A stretch of DNA of 64,000 nucleotides from Atherinomorus stipes. Lineage: Eukaryota > Chordata > Actinopteri > Atheriniformes > Atherinidae. The notes below the pieces were generated by a model. That model had not been told where the DNA came from. It did not search any database and was given only the letters and a program-made list of their open reading frames with translations. Within the stretch, counting starts at the first letter, position 1; the number at the start of each line of letters is the position of its first letter. Both the position numbers and the translations under genes were made by a program. Location: assembly GCA_023101725.1 (NCBI GenBank), contig JALJCO010012682.1:744001-808000 (forward strand), given 5' to 3'. Shown one piece after another: positions 36,001-48,650 of this stretch.

Positions 36001-39000
36001 AAGCATGTTTAACTGCTGCATAAGGAAAGTAATGTTATTTGTCATTTAGTCACTTTCTGAGTCTATAAATACAGATGCACAGTCCATTTAAAAAAAGGTT
36101 TTCTGATCTTTTTAGGATTTTGCCTTCCGCTTATCGTTTTCATTTAGCTTGATGCACATAGAAAAGTTCTGCAAAGGTATTACCAGAAGCAATAGATCCT
36201 CTGCCCCGAGTAAACAAAGAGGCTTTAAGCATTAAAACCTGAGAAGCTCCTCTGACAGAAAGATAAAATAATGAACTTGTATTTGGTCGTAATATAAACT
36301 CAGCCAGGTAAAACTTACACTGAGATGTTCTGAGGTAGTGTACATGAGGTCTTCACTGAATTGATCCAGACGATCAAAGATGATTGTGTCAGCTCCTTTG
36401 CAGTATAGTTTAATTTGGCCTTGTGGGGTTCTTACTAGGTAACAGAGCAAAACACAGCAGGAATCAAATATTATTTAAAAAGAAGAAGAAATGCAATCCA
36501 ATAAGCATGCTTACTAAAAAGAAAACATGAACCACAGACTAGAGACAATTACTTCAATATAAATGTACCAATGTTGGATTATGTCACAAACATAAAAAAG
36601 AGTTTAAAGGCAAAATCATTATTTGTTTTTTATTTTGTTTTTCTCTCATTTTAGTACACATTGTGCCATTTTTATTACTCATGAAATTCTAACTGAGGAT
36701 TGCTATTATAAACAGGGACCTAACCAATGACACTCATTCTCTTGCGCACGTTGCTGAAGTCGAGGATGGCCAGCAGCTGGTAGGTGACTGCTCTTTCCAT
36801 CTCCCACAGTGTGACTGTTTCTGGAGTTCGGGCCCGGAAGACAAACCCAAAGTTTCGTGCTGCAGTGACTAATGCTCCCTCGTCAGGTGACTGAGCCTGG
36901 TACACCAGATTTCCTTCATGAAAACAAAAACTTTTATCAGTAAAAAAAAAAAAACATTTTAATCATGACTGCGTCGGTTACTGGATTATGCAGAGTTTAC
37001 CTTCACTCTTCTCCTCTGGCATGACAGTGTGGCACAGAGCTAGCAGTCTGAAGAACTCCTGCACAGCAGGATCTCCTTGTTTAATGGCTTCAACCAGGCT
37101 GCTGTCGTAAAACTTAAACCCTCCATCACTGAGAGTGTTGAATGAAAAGTCCACACAGGCTGTTTTCTGATGAGACATGTTGCATCAATCTTTAATCTAT
37201 GTGATACTTCTCCTGTTCGAGAAAATTTTCTGCTTGTTTCAAACCACTTACCTCTGTAATTTCCACTTTCTGGTCAAATTCATCATAGACATCACCTAGG
37301 AGAAGAGAAGGTACTAAAATCATTTAAATTATCTTGTCATCAGTGACATAGACACTTAAAATGACCAACCGTACCCCCTTTTTTTTCCTTTCATACACAA
37401 ACTTGATTGTAAATGTTTTGTCCTAATATCACACATTAAGGGTACAATGTGTGAAAAATACTGACACCTAGTGGTAAAAATGGGCAGAGAAATTACTTCA
37501 AATGCCATGCATGGTTGCAAAAGGACGGTGGCCGTCAGTGGCCAAAATTCTTTCAGAAAAGCCTTCTCTTTTATCTGCGAGCAGACCCAGTGGCCTCAGG
37601 CATGGCAGCGCAGTAAGACGCAGCAGCGGCCACACCGGTTGACGATAAAAAAATAAATAAAATTACTTGACAACACAAATGTGGCAGGATGCAAGAGCCC
37701 AGCCAGGATTTTAACCCCAGGGATGACCCTTTGGCTGAATAGTCGGTGTGCATGGCTCTTACAACTTATGAATAGGTATTCATTTAAAACATGTTGTAGT
37801 GGCAAACAGAGAGCAAGGGTTTGGTTTTTGTTTTTCTTGGGGTTTTTTTTTGCCATTTTTGCCCCAGAGCACACATGTGCTAATTAAATTCCTACCTCAA
37901 GCCAGAATGCTTCCAAAGTCAAGCCAATGCTGCTTTATTGTATCATCTTTTTAGTTCACAACTTTTGAATAAATGTTAGAAATCTGTGTAAAATTATATT
38001 TTTGAGATGGCAGATAATAGGCATTATTAGTAGTGACATCATCAATAGGAAAAGTGCTTTATCTCAGAAGGGAAACTGCAAAACATATGAGATGTTTTGC
38101 ATATTATGTTCCATACACAAGCATTTTTTTTGTTTGTTTCATTTCTAATATTCTGTGGGCTCTACTGTGCTTTATTGTACAGCAGGTAGATGAGAAAATG
38201 GGTCAGAGAGATGACTGGACTGAATCTGGTCTGGTGTGTTTATGGGGCTGCTGCTATGTTAAATAAACACTGCACCTACAGGAGTGTTCAGCTGCCACAA
38301 AACCAGTTATTTGTCCTTGTCTTTCTCTGGCCTTTTTGCTCCCAAAGCAATATTTCTGTGACTGTTTGGTAACCAGGTTAAAGCCCACTGACAGTCTGGT
38401 GGGCCAGGTATTACTGGCAGAAGGCCACTTTAAAAGAACTTTTACATTTTTTCTGACATTGACCTTTGATTTAATTACACTGCATCTTTAATTCAGACCA
38501 TTTTTATGTCAAGTAATAATTATAGGAACCTTAGATCAAAGTCAAAGTCAACTTTATTGTCAAATGTGCCACATGGTAGCCGTAGATGCTTGCAGTTCCC
38601 TACTTTGATGACTACAGCAGTGAAGCTGAGGATGCTGAAGGCCAGCTGTCCTATAAGTGTTCACAACTGTAATCGATATCAAAACAGCTAATCTTTAAAA
38701 AAGAAAGAAGCTGGATTTCAGTCCCAGTGAGAGGTCCAATAAGTCACCAAATGTCTGGAAAAATGTTTTGTTTTTTGTTTTTTTTTCTTAGAATGTGACA
38801 TATTTCCTATTTGTTAAGTATTCAGTGTTGTTTTTGTTTTATTCCACATTAAGCAAGACCGTAATCAGCCCTATGTTTCCAACATGTAAGAGAGCCAATC
38901 GTACCATATGCCTGTCCATTAATGGAGCACTTGCTGAAGACCATGACGTTCTGTGTGAGGGTGCCAGTCTTGTCAGAGAAGATGAACTCCACCTGACCGA

Positions 39001-42000
39001 GCTCCTCATTCAAAGTGGTGGTGCGAGCTTCAGCAGCAGTGTCCGTCTGACTGTAGTACATCCTCTGGTCCCAGTTAATGAAAAAACTGTGACCAAGACG
39101 CAGAACCTCTACACTGAGGGAAAGTTTCATTATTTCATTTATTTCTCAGTAAAAACTGTGAAAGGAGAACTTGTCAGGAAATTTGACTACTAATGCTTTA
39201 GAACATTAGATGTTTTTTTAAAATGACCCCCCCCCCCCCCCCCCCAAAGCAAAACAGTGTCTCAAAATTCATCTTCTTTGTCTTACCTGACATACAGTGA
39301 GATGGGCACCACCGTGTTGAGGATGATGATGTAGGACCAGAAGGTGAGGAAGCCAGAAAAGACAGCGCTGCTCTGAAACTCATCCCACGGCAAAAACACC
39401 TCAAACTTTCTGCCAACCCAAGTTTCCCAAATGGTGTTTCCAATGGCCAGAATGACTCCCATACATATCAGGAAGGCAAAGATCTAAAATGTGACATAGT
39501 ATTTGTTTCAGGTTTTACATACATCTACATTACATACTGTATGAATGTAAATCTATCAAGAACATAGTTCAAAGCATCTTCAGGCACATTCATGGCAAAC
39601 TCTCTGACTGGTCTAGTCAGGCCTTTTTCTCAGTTCTACAGGTGTTTTGGGTTCACTTTATTATGCAATACTTCATCAGAGCTACAAGGTCTTTTTGAGT
39701 TTTTGTTTTTTTTAACCCTACTTCAAAGAACTTGATTTTTATGGCCCTTTTAAAGCTTCTACCTTGAACTACGTGCCTTTCCAACATGAAGTAAACCTTC
39801 ATTATTGTAACTGTACAATGACTGGCTGAACACATGAACCAAAAAATATTACAGCCCACTTTTCCTTCAGAAAGCCCTTGAAAGAGTTCAGCCTGGAATA
39901 ACCTTGTGGCTTTGCTTTTGTCATAAACAGATAAAAGCAAATGCAAAAACATCTTACCCACAAAACCAGAGTGTTCATGAGTTTGTCGATACTGGTCCTT
40001 TTAAATTTAGTCCTTCCACAGTTCTGCATCAGTTTGGTTTGCAACCCTGTTAGAGGCAAAAACAACCGTCAGCGTATACAGATCATTAATCAAAGCTGAG
40101 AAAAAGGAAACTTTCTTGGGAAAGCTAACAGATAAGAAGACTGAAAGCTTATTGATAATAATTATACCAGCAAAGATGACCACTCCAAAGCACCACTCAG
40201 TGTTTCTAAGAACGCAGCCTCTTAGAAGCATTTTATCATTATCCAGAGAGTATTTATTGTCTCTCCAGTATAATGTTCCGGTAAATTTATCCAGCTTGTT
40301 GTTTGGTGGTTCACAAATAACCTCTCCTGAGGAGTGGAGAGAAAACAAAGACATTCAATTGTACAACATCAGCATGAACAGAGAAAAATAAAATAAAGAG
40401 ATCAATAAAAGCTACAGTCTCAAGTCTACAAATTTAGCAAAATTGAAAAACTACTTTGGAACAGAGATGTGAAAATAGTCTCATACTCTGCATCATCTCA
40501 CCATCAAAGTCCATCAGTTTTGAAACATCTCCCAAATGTGAAGTGACAGTCAAGGCCTGGCGGACTTTCAGATTTGTCTCTCTGTTTAAGAAGGAATCTC
40601 ATTAAAAGTCAAAATTACTTCACAGTGACAGAAAACACACACAAAAAACAACAACCAAGCAGCTCTCAGTTTCCCTGCTCACTCAAATTCAATTTATTTT
40701 GGGTTTTCTCGCTTTCAGTTTACATAACTAGTGCAGTACTCACCCATCCAGCTCTGCAGTCTCAATATAACACAGACCATACGGCTCACTGCTACAGAGG
40801 AGGAGGATGTCTGCCTGTGTGTAAATCCAATATGAAAGATTCAGTGGGGAAACAAGGAAATAAATCAGTCTGCATTATCCCACCAACAAAGGCACTCAGT
40901 AGCCTGAATCTCCCTAAGGAAGCCGCTACGCTTCCACCTCTGTCTGTTTTCTTTATCACATCTGAGTGTCAAAGGTAGAACATCTAATAAAGGTGGCACT
41001 GAAATGAAAAAGGAGCATCAGATCATCTAGATTTACAGAAAATGGGGCTCCACCGTTTACTTACAGCAACAAACTGATTATTCTCCAGTTTGATGATATC
41101 CCCCACTCGCACGTTCATCCATTTCTCACTCTGCAAACTTAAAACGAGAGCAGATGAATGTCCAGAGTAACCGTCTGTACTTTGGTGATTCATGTAAACA
41201 AACAAACTGGAAAAAAAGAAAAGTTGGTAGGTACCATCCTCGGATGAGAACCTGAGACTGGCGGTTATTGACTTGCTGGTCACTTTTATGTCTGAACTGA
41301 AATTTTAAAAGCAATTTTAGCTATGCAGTTGAAAAAGTGAAAAATTACAAGCTTTGTTTTTAAAAAGGAAACAGTGAGACGAACATAGTCATCTGTGGCA
41401 TCCTTGACAGCTGTGATCACCAGCACCAGAACCAAAGGCACCATGGTTGTGAACCAGGACAGGGAGGAGATTTCTGGAATCAACTTAAAAAACAAATAGG
41501 ATTAGCTCTCAGTTCAGACATCCGTACTAATGAAGCAGTTTAATGTATATACAGTAGAAGGTCCTCCTACCTGCAGTATCAACAGCACAACAAAGTAAGC
41601 GTTTGCCACCCTCTGGAACTGCTCGAACAAGTTGACGGGCAGGAAGGTGAAGATGTTGTACTTGGAGGTTTTGATGCGATTATCCTGAAGGAGAACCCGT
41701 TCAGAAACACTGCTGATTAAATACTACAAATACCACAGCTTGTACTTGTATTTTAAGCCAACAGAAAGGGGGCATTTGCATGTCTACAGTCTCTTTTGGC
41801 TCAAAAACTCCTAAAGAGACACAAACATGGCATTTTCTTTGTAGGGTTTGAATATTTCTCATACAGTGAGTCATTCTACCAATCCTTTATTTTATAGTCC
41901 AGTGCGACTTATATATGAAAATATATACATATTTTTAAGTATCAGTTCATATAGACTGACATGAGCCAAGGAGTAAATATTATTGTCTAATGTCAAAAGA

Positions 42001-45000
42001 GGGCGCTCTAAGCTTGTGACAACTGTATTCTGCTCCTAGAGCAAAAATCCCAAAATAGCCTCATCTCAGTGAGAGGACTTCATTTTGGACATCTGGCTGT
42101 GTGGTACAATAAATCCTCAAAAAACATGTTTATCCTTCTTAGTTATGACGTTTATGATTATTTACAGGCGTTAACTTTGGAATTGAACTAATTGGGTAAT
42201 TTTTAGCAGTAACAAGCAGGATATGAAAAATCCGAGAATCACCCTATTTTTAATAAATAAATACAACTTATAGTCCGGTGTGACATATATGTTTTTTTCC
42301 TGTTCATGATGCATTTGTTGACTGATGCGACTTATACTTAGGAGCGACTTATAGTCTGGAAAATACATTGTATTGTATCGTACATTGTGTATTGTGAATA
42401 CACTGTTCTACTTTTTGACATGGAAAATGTAATATAGTGACATCATGTGACCCGTGCATCATAGCAGAACTCCCTTAAACAAATGAACATGGCAGATCAA
42501 AGCAGATCAGGGGGTATCAACTTCAAACTATCAAAAAACAGTGTTTATAAAAAAACAAACCAAACAAGAGAAGCAAGTGGAACTGAAATAAAATTTGCAG
42601 ATGCTATATTTAGCTGTACATCTAGTGCCAAGTCAGGCAAATGGATGAAGTTTTGTACTGTGGCTATGACTTTTGTGTGGCCGTCAATATAATTTGTGAT
42701 ATTGTTATTGCAATATTTTCTTATTTTTTACAGAAAAAGTTTTCAGTACAGATGCTTTAAAACTGGCGGTATAGAAGACAGTCTAAAAAAAATCGAGATC
42801 AGACAATATGAAAAAATTTACATTGTGATCAATTTTTGTTGCCATATCGTCCAGACCTACACTGAATGCACCACCCTCCACCAGAAACAAACTTTAGTTT
42901 AAAGCAGTCTCTCTCAGCAATAATTCTTACATTAGCATCGAAAAGCTTAAAGTAAGTAGAAAAAAAATGGACCAACGATTAAGGTCAGGGTTTTTCAGCA
43001 GTGTTTTAACAGGCTGGGCCATACAAGGACATGAGCTGTCTATTTGAGGTATATTAACCATGGTGCGTTAAACATTTCATTATTACTTCAGGAAATTGTA
43101 CTGACTTGTGGGAAAATTACAAATCATGTCTCGTTTAACAAAAATCTAAAGGCTACTCACGGCATAAGAGAACTTGTCATTGTAGTCCCGTGCATTGGCT
43201 TTCACACGACGTTCCTTTTCTATAGACAAAGGTGACATGTTCATTATCAAACCATGATAAATTACATGCACAGTATCTTATAGCCTGCAAAACAAAAGAG
43301 ACATGAGGCGGTGGGTGGTGGGGGAGTAGCAGAGGGTTTATATTGAGTATTTTGGTCTGGTCTGTTGGACTCATTGATCCTTTTTCTTTTTTCTTTTTTT
43401 TTCAACATTCTTTTATTGAACATTTTCAACATTTGAACAGTCCAGCACTGTGCATACATACAGTATTACTGTATATGAGACGTGGAAAATCCAAAATACA
43501 TCTGCAGCAATACTCTCAAAGGTTCTTACATTTCAAGTAGTTACATTCTGAGTTCCGAGGTACCTTAACACTTCGTCAAATTTTACTCGAAATAGGTCAT
43601 TGATCTGCCCGCTAATATGAAATCTTAGTCTTTCCAGAGAAATATAATCTGATATCAAAGATCTCCAGAGATGTATTGAAGGAGGTTCATCTCCCACCCA
43701 TTTGACCACAACAGCTTTTCGGCCCAACAAAAGCAAAAATTGTACAGTGTCTTTATATGTTCTTAGTGATTTAGGGATATATCCCAATAAACATTGGGTT
43801 GGGTTGGGCTGTAGTTGCTTCTTATTTATCACACTGATCTCATCACATCCAGTTTGCCAAAATCGCTGAATGTTTCTGCATTCCCAGAGGCAGCGAAATC
43901 TTGTCCCAAGAATAATCATACATTTCGGGCAGTTTGGAGGGGCCTATGCTGTGTATTTACTCTACATATAAGATATTATATTGCATTTCTCTGAATCTGT
44001 TACATATGGATATTTATGATGGTAAACGTAATATTTCTTCCTATATTTCTCTGTCAGTTGTTGTTTTTTCAACTGTGATACCCATAGTTTCTGAAGAAAT
44101 TATAGTCTGTCTTCAAATATTGCTATTTGTAATAGAATTTGGAAACAAAGTGACCTTGTTTATGACTATCTAAAAGAGTCTTTTCTAATGAGTTAAATTC
44201 ATTTGAAAGATTGAGAGTGCCCATTTTAGTAGACATGTAGTGTCTGACCTGGAGATATTTATAAAATTCTTTTGTCTGTAGTTTATATGTAGCCTGTAAT
44301 GGTTCAAATGTTTTAAATTTTCCCCTCTCCCAAAGGTCGTACATATGGTGAATCCCTGCTTCATACCAGTTTTGAAAGTTAGGTCCAATGCCCTTCTTGG
44401 TTAATTCAGGATTATCAATCAGTGTTGTTAAACAACTCAGTTTCTGTTTATTCCTTAACAATTTCCGTAAAAATTCCAGGTACTACACACATTAGTGATT
44501 AAGTAATTGTCTTTCGTCATAATTGGTAATTCGCTCCTGCATTTTTCAAGAAAGTTGACAGGAGAGTACGGTTTGGAGAAAGTTGCTTTCATTTTAAACC
44601 ATTGCGGTTTCGGTTCAGCACTCGACCATATTGAAATAATTCTAGCTTGCATTGAGGATATATAGTTTATAATGTTGGGGAGGCCCCATCATTGATCCTT
44701 TTACTGACTGAGGTTTGTGCAGGTTAGTCTCTAGGGGTCTAATCATGGCCTTTAATAGCAGCAGCCTACCTGTGCTGTATACTTGTGTTATAGTACAATT
44801 CTCTGAGTCCCAGATCTTTGATGTTGTCTATACCCTTGTAAAATAGTCACTTATATGCTATAGCCTATTCCTTCCATAGAGTCGTGTCACCTACATGATC
44901 AAAGTGACAAGCAGCAATTTGTAATTATAAAAGGACTGCCTGCATTCCCATATTTCCTACATATTTCTGTTCAGTTGATTCTACTGAAGCTAGAACCATC

Positions 45001-46484
45001 TCTGTAACTTCACATAGGAGCAACATAGTGTATTGTTTATCCAAACACAGAACTGGTGTCAAGCTTTGGTGACGTTCTAATGCCATCAATGCAAGAAAGT
45101 GATAAAAGTAAAAATATGAATACTGCCCTGAGACCACAGTTCAAGTTCACAACGTGGTAACCATGGTTTCAGATGCTATAGAAGGAAAACAAGGTGCCAG
45201 CTGGGGCCAGAACACAAATAAAGATTAGAAATCTGGGGGAGGTAAATGAGGGATAAACAGTTATCTTAACCTTCTACTCTGTTACTGGTCCACAAAAGGA
45301 AACCCACATTTGAATTTACAGAAAAATTGGTCCCCGTGCCTATTTTCCCTCATATAAAGTAAATATGTGAAGCTTCACATGAAGAATTAATTGACTCTGA
45401 TGAACCCTGAGATGTTAAAAATCCTAATGTGTCATTGGCTGAATCTAGTTAGAACACCTGAGGCATGTTTAATTACGTAGTCTCAAACTGCTCTTTCACC
45501 TAACAGCTGAAGTTACGGATTCATCATTCATGCAAGGATGATGCAGAGAAATCTAACATTTGCCTTGCTTCACAATGCTTCAACAAGAAATAAACAATGA
45601 CACCATTCGCCAATGCGCTTAAACTTTTCACACCTAGCCGAACAAACAAATGCATCACACAGACACTGACATAATCCAGTGATCAGTAACTACGACAATT
45701 TACTATTAAGAAATATGACGATTATTAGAAAGGCTTTGGTCTGCTTTAAACATTTAATTAGAGAATCAACTATTTTACACTTTCAGTCTAATGTGTGTCT
45801 CTTTTTGGGGGGGAATTTCCACTGACTCTTAAGTAAGCCGGCAAGTTCAAGCAGATTACAGTCTAATGATTCACAAATACCTCAGGATACATCTCATACC
45901 AGATATCTCCTGAGTTTAATTAAGATACCGATATAATTTAGATGGTCAGTTTTTAGCAGCTATGAGACACTTCTCTTAGATACAGGATGAAAACAGAAAA
46001 AGTTGAAGAAACAAAATCTCATCCATGAAAACATGTTAGTCTGTCCCTGTACAGCACAATGTTAGTCCACTCTGTGTATGAGATTTCCTGACACAATGAT
46101 GTTAAAGATGGGAAACAAGTCCACACACACACAAAACCTGCACAGCACAGATAACACATACATAAAGACTGTGAGGGATCACTGTGGAGTTATCATCTAC
46201 AGGAGAGAACAAGTTGTGAATTTATCAAAACAGGACAGATATTTTGTGCCTGCTTTTGAAAGAAAAACCATGTACTTGTTTAAATTTTGAAAATCAAAAT
46301 GGCGTTATAATGATGTTTTTAAAACCCATTTATATCCATTAACTGGAGGGGTTATTAACTGGAATTGCATCTTGGCCGCATACAGTTTCATCCAGTCTTA
46401 TCATATTAGTGAAATAGAAGAATCTGATAGGAACAAAAGAAAATTTGTCTTACCAACATATTGGTTTCTCCTCCAGAAAGCCAT
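30085..46484 (-). CDS. ATP8B4: ATP8B4-type P4-ATPase (phospholipid flippase), 27 coding exons
   Basis: Class I P4-ATPase expected to flip phospholipids to the cytosolic leaflet with a CDC50/TMEM30 partner. Exons: 46484-46454, 43219-43161, 41684-41571, 41483-41385, 41296-41235, 41137-41065, 40814-40744, 40581-40502, 40326-40168, 40046-39958, 39483-39287, 39113-38905, 37295-37252, 37166-37001, 36913-36725, 36434-36319, 35793-35629, 35545-35434, 35342-35237, 35050-34909, 34527-34344, 32109-31886, 31807-31724, 31255-31010, 30927-30789, 30717-30587, 30399-30085. Sum 3606 nt, 1201 residues. Visible: DGET actuator loop near residue 170, PISL in M4, catalytic DKTGT near 392, TGDK hinge, [10 protein letters not shown], and a tail with [20 protein letters not shown]. 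Exon 4 uses a weak donor (GTTCGT). The hinge reads TGDKLETA where relatives usually have Q or K. ATP8B2 is the close alternative; neighbours favour ATP8B4. Confidence 0.93.
33535..34285. mobile_element. Non-autonomous DNA transposon remnant in ATP8B4 intron 21
   Basis: About 750 bp matching, from memory, a fish transposon family: CTGACCACAGAGTGGTTTGG, ACTATGAACCAGAGAAGACA, GATTTCTCTGACTGTTTAAA-type and CATTCTGTTT-like terminal blocks appear in order. No transposase is open. Its 3' end resembles that of the copy at 4681-5140. Confidence 0.6.
37437..38492. mobile_element. MITE-like repeat in ATP8B4 intron 12
   Basis: Begins GGGTACAATGTGTGAAAAAT and ends TTACACTGCATCTTTAA, an imperfect inverted repeat. 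It shares the CTAGTGGTAAAAATGGG and GTGGCC...AAAATTCT blocks with the element at 24945-25472 but is about twice as long, so it probably holds a second insertion. Confidence 0.65.
38537..38575. repeat. Short dispersed repeat fragment
   Basis: The AAAGTCAACTTTATTGTCAA block is a frequent fish retroposon tail motif. Only a few tens of bases remain. Confidence 0.35.
39227..39245. repeat. C19 homopolymer in ATP8B4 intron 11
   Basis: Nineteen C in a row, 42 bp past the exon-11 donor on the minus strand, so the pre-mRNA carries a G19 tract close to a 5' splice site. Confidence 0.95.
41888..42370. mobile_element. Dispersed repeat in ATP8B4 intron 2
   Basis: Begins with TTTATAGTCCAGTGCGACTT and closes with GAGCGACTTATAGTCTGGAA, a pair of similar blocks I recognise from a common fish repeat. 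It contains several CGACTTATA units. Non-coding. Confidence 0.55.
43371..44702 (-). mobile_element. 5'-truncated L1-type LINE with 14-bp target duplication
   Basis: Insertion body 43385-44688 flanked by exact TCATTGATCCTTTT copies (43371-43384 and 44689-44702). On the minus strand it ends in AATAAAA followed by an A-rich tail, a retrotransposition hallmark. Minus-strand frames at 44652-44455, 44461-44123 and 43919-43533 resemble the C-terminal part of fish L1/Tx1 ORF2, including a [12 protein letters not shown] block and a CRNIQRFWQ block before the end. Frames are interrupted. It lies in ATP8B4 intron 2, in the same direction as the gene. Confidence 0.85.
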
Positions 46485-46745
46485 CTTTTCCTGGGACGTC
46501 CCCAGGCTTTCCCTAACAGACAACAAGGAGAATCCACATAAAAGGTTTTACTAAAAAAATTGTGTGGATGTTCAGTACATTATGAGTAATACAAATATAA
46601 TAAAATGTTGTCTTTTGTATCCACAGGAACAACTTGAGAAAAAAATGTATGAGGAGAAATAAACAAAAACAAAACGAGCAAACAAAAGAGGTGAGCAGCA
46701 CAAAGCCGGTGGTGTAACCACAGAACAAGATGTATCCATGTTTCT
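45655..46745. repeat. Copy A of a duplicated segment carrying ATP8B4 exon 1
   Basis: Co-linear with 62757-63945 in the same orientation over about 1.1 kb, with many shared blocks (for example CAGTCTAATGATTCACAAA, GAAAACATGTTAGTCTGTCC, GGTGAGCAGCACAAAGC) but clear divergence. It includes ATP8B4 coding exon 1 (46454-46512). It may be a segmental duplication or two copies of an unnamed dispersed repeat. Confidence 0.85.
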
Positions 46746-46870
46746 TCGTTGTTGTTGGGTTTTTTTTATCGGCATGCGGGTAACTGTTGTTGCTGTTTTC
46801 GTTCTCTTTATGTGCTGAAAAAGAGCTACGTGCCAAATGTAAAGTGCGCCCACATTCTCCCTGTTCTTAC

Positions 46871-46913
46871 CTTGCACAAGTTTGTCACAGGCGCAGTCTT
46901 CTGTTGTCTCCAT
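46871..46913 (-). other. ATP8B4: ATP8B4 5' exon with upstream or alternative start codon
   Basis: Ends in a strong donor (GTGCAAG|GTAAGA). An ATG at 46913-46911 opens METTEDCACDKLVQ and leaves phase 1. If spliced to 46512 it becomes an upstream ORF overlapping the main start in another frame; if spliced straight to 43219 it joins EKERRVKAN in frame and gives a different N-terminus. The start context is weaker than that of the ATG at 46484 (AAAAGATGG). Confidence 0.5.
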
Positions 46914-47609
46914 GAATCCTGACAGTCGCAGACGAACATTTATTTCAAGTGCCGCATTCCGCAGATTTCTTCAGTAAACCGCTATCCACCTCCTAAATGT
47001 CGATCACCACACATGGATAGACTCATGTGAGTCAAAAAAGGAGGACTGCTCAGCTCAGCTGTGGTGAGTAAGAAGCAGAGGAAGACTGCAGGTGATGGTG
47101 TGGGCTGTGGAAATGGGTGCAGAGGAGATCAGTCTCGCTGTTCTGGGAAAAATCTGAGGATACACAATAAGCAGAAAGCAACTCACGGAGAGCGACGGTG
47201 AGCGGTGCAGCTGAGGATGATGGAGCTCTCTCAAATCACCAGGAAAAGGTGGGAAAGTGTCCGCGCATGCTGGCGGGCGCACGTGCAGCAACGACCATCT
47301 CTGTACCTTCGTGCGTCAAGAATGACGGAAAACTGCAAATTTGAAAACAATAAACGCACATTTGATGATGCGCTGGTTAAAAATAGCCCCATGAGCTGTT
47401 AAATTGCCAGAGAGCTTTAAGTCTCCAGCAACCCTGCAAGGAATAAAACTTTAAAATTTCAGACACCCCCCACCCCGACCTGTAGTAGGCTACTTTATCA
47501 GAATCTCTTAATCCACAAAAAACTGTATCATCTCCATTAACAATTGAGAGTTCGTAAATATATGAGGAGATGGTGGCTACGAACAATAACTACACTTGAG
47601 TGTCTTAAA
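46914..47609 (-). promoter_or_regulatory. ATP8B4: ATP8B4 promoter region
   Basis: Gene-free DNA between the ATP8B4 5' exon and the gypsy 5' LTR, moderately GC-rich at 47040-47330. It should hold the ATP8B4 start site. I see no TATA box that I would trust. Confidence 0.4.
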
Positions 47610-47613
47610 GTAT

Positions 47614-48591
47614 TGTAGTGAGAGGTAGTTGGTTTACTGAGGGAGAGAGGAGTAGCAGAGCTGGAGCAGCTCTGTTAATTGCCTGAGTGGCAGCACCTGT
47701 GAGGTGTGAAAGAGAGGCATGAAAAGGACTGAGTCAGAGTGGCTTGAGTGTTCTGGAGAGAGGAGTCTGGTGATTGTCACAGGGCTGAAGGCCCAGCCAG
47801 ACAAACTGTAAGTGCTCAGTGGATTTTGGGGGGAGGGTGCCGATCGCAGCTGGTTAGGGCTGCCGGCGGCGAAGACAGCTAGTGGGGCTGTAGGGTGAGG
47901 CTGCTGCTTAGGCAGGGAAATCAGCAGGTAGTGGGGGACCTCTAGGAGCACGCCCATCCCCTCTCCAGCTGAGGAAGAGGGTCTCCTGCCACTGGTGGAG
48001 ACCCATTGCGCTGGACCGGTAGTCGTCATTCTCCTTCACGGACTTGGGTGGCCGGACCAGCGCCAAAGCTCAGACCCTAGGGGAGGGTCTTGGCCCCTGG
48101 GAAAGTTAAGTGGTCTTTTAATCCCTATCAATGTGTGAATGAACAGTATGAGTGTGTATCAGTTTTATAGCTTTTAAAACAGCAGTCAGTGTCAGATCCT
48201 GGGTGGGAGAAAGTAGTGTCAGATCTACTCAGTTAAGTGCTGCCCTCTGCTTGCCCTATAGTGACACTAGGGGATGGGTTTTTGGTTCATAGTTCCGCTG
48301 ATAAGCTTGCTGTGAGAATTGGTTGCCGGAACTTCATTTGCAGTGTCGTGATTGTGCAGTGCCTTAAGTAGGGTGGTGTGTTTTGCCGTGTAGTTCCTCC
48401 TGTTGCTACTGGTGCCCTAAATGCAGCCAGTGGCTGGCTCGGACTGAGTTAATTGACTGTTCTGGCTCCCTTACAGGTCTGAGGCTGGTTGCCTTATGAG
48501 TTGTTAAATAAAGGTTTTGTTATTAACTTTACCAATCTCTGCCTCCTGATTTATATCTAGCGGGACTCTGCATAATTACACAATTATTACA
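47614..48591 (+). repeat. 5' LTR (978 bp)
   Basis: Begins TGTAGTGAGAGG and ends ATTATTACA. An AATAAA at 48507-48512 can serve as poly(A) signal. The antisense 131-codon frame at 47634-48029 is present in both LTRs and has no known domain. Confidence 0.97.
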
Positions 48592-48592
48592 C

Positions 48593-48610
48593 TGGTGGCA
48601 GCGGTGGGAT
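48593..48610 (+). promoter_or_regulatory. Primer-binding site, probably tRNA-Leu
   Basis: TGGTGGCAGCGGTGGGAT, one base after the 5' LTR, starts with TGG, the complement of the tRNA CCA end. It looks complementary to the 3' end of a leucine tRNA; the tRNA assignment is from memory. Confidence 0.75.
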
Positions 48611-48650
48611 ATTGTTTTCCCCTAGAGAACTGCAGAGTAATTCCCTGATC

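Noticed and set aside
41065..41130. ATP8B4 exon 6 starting at 41130 (acceptor TTTGCAG)
   Set aside because: Joined to exon 5 it would create a TGA. The acceptor seven bases upstream keeps the frame and the LQSEKWMN block.
47634..48029. 131-codon antisense frame, repeated at 53647-54042
   Set aside because: It lies in both copies of the same LTR, so the repetition reflects the LTR pair. It has no known domain.
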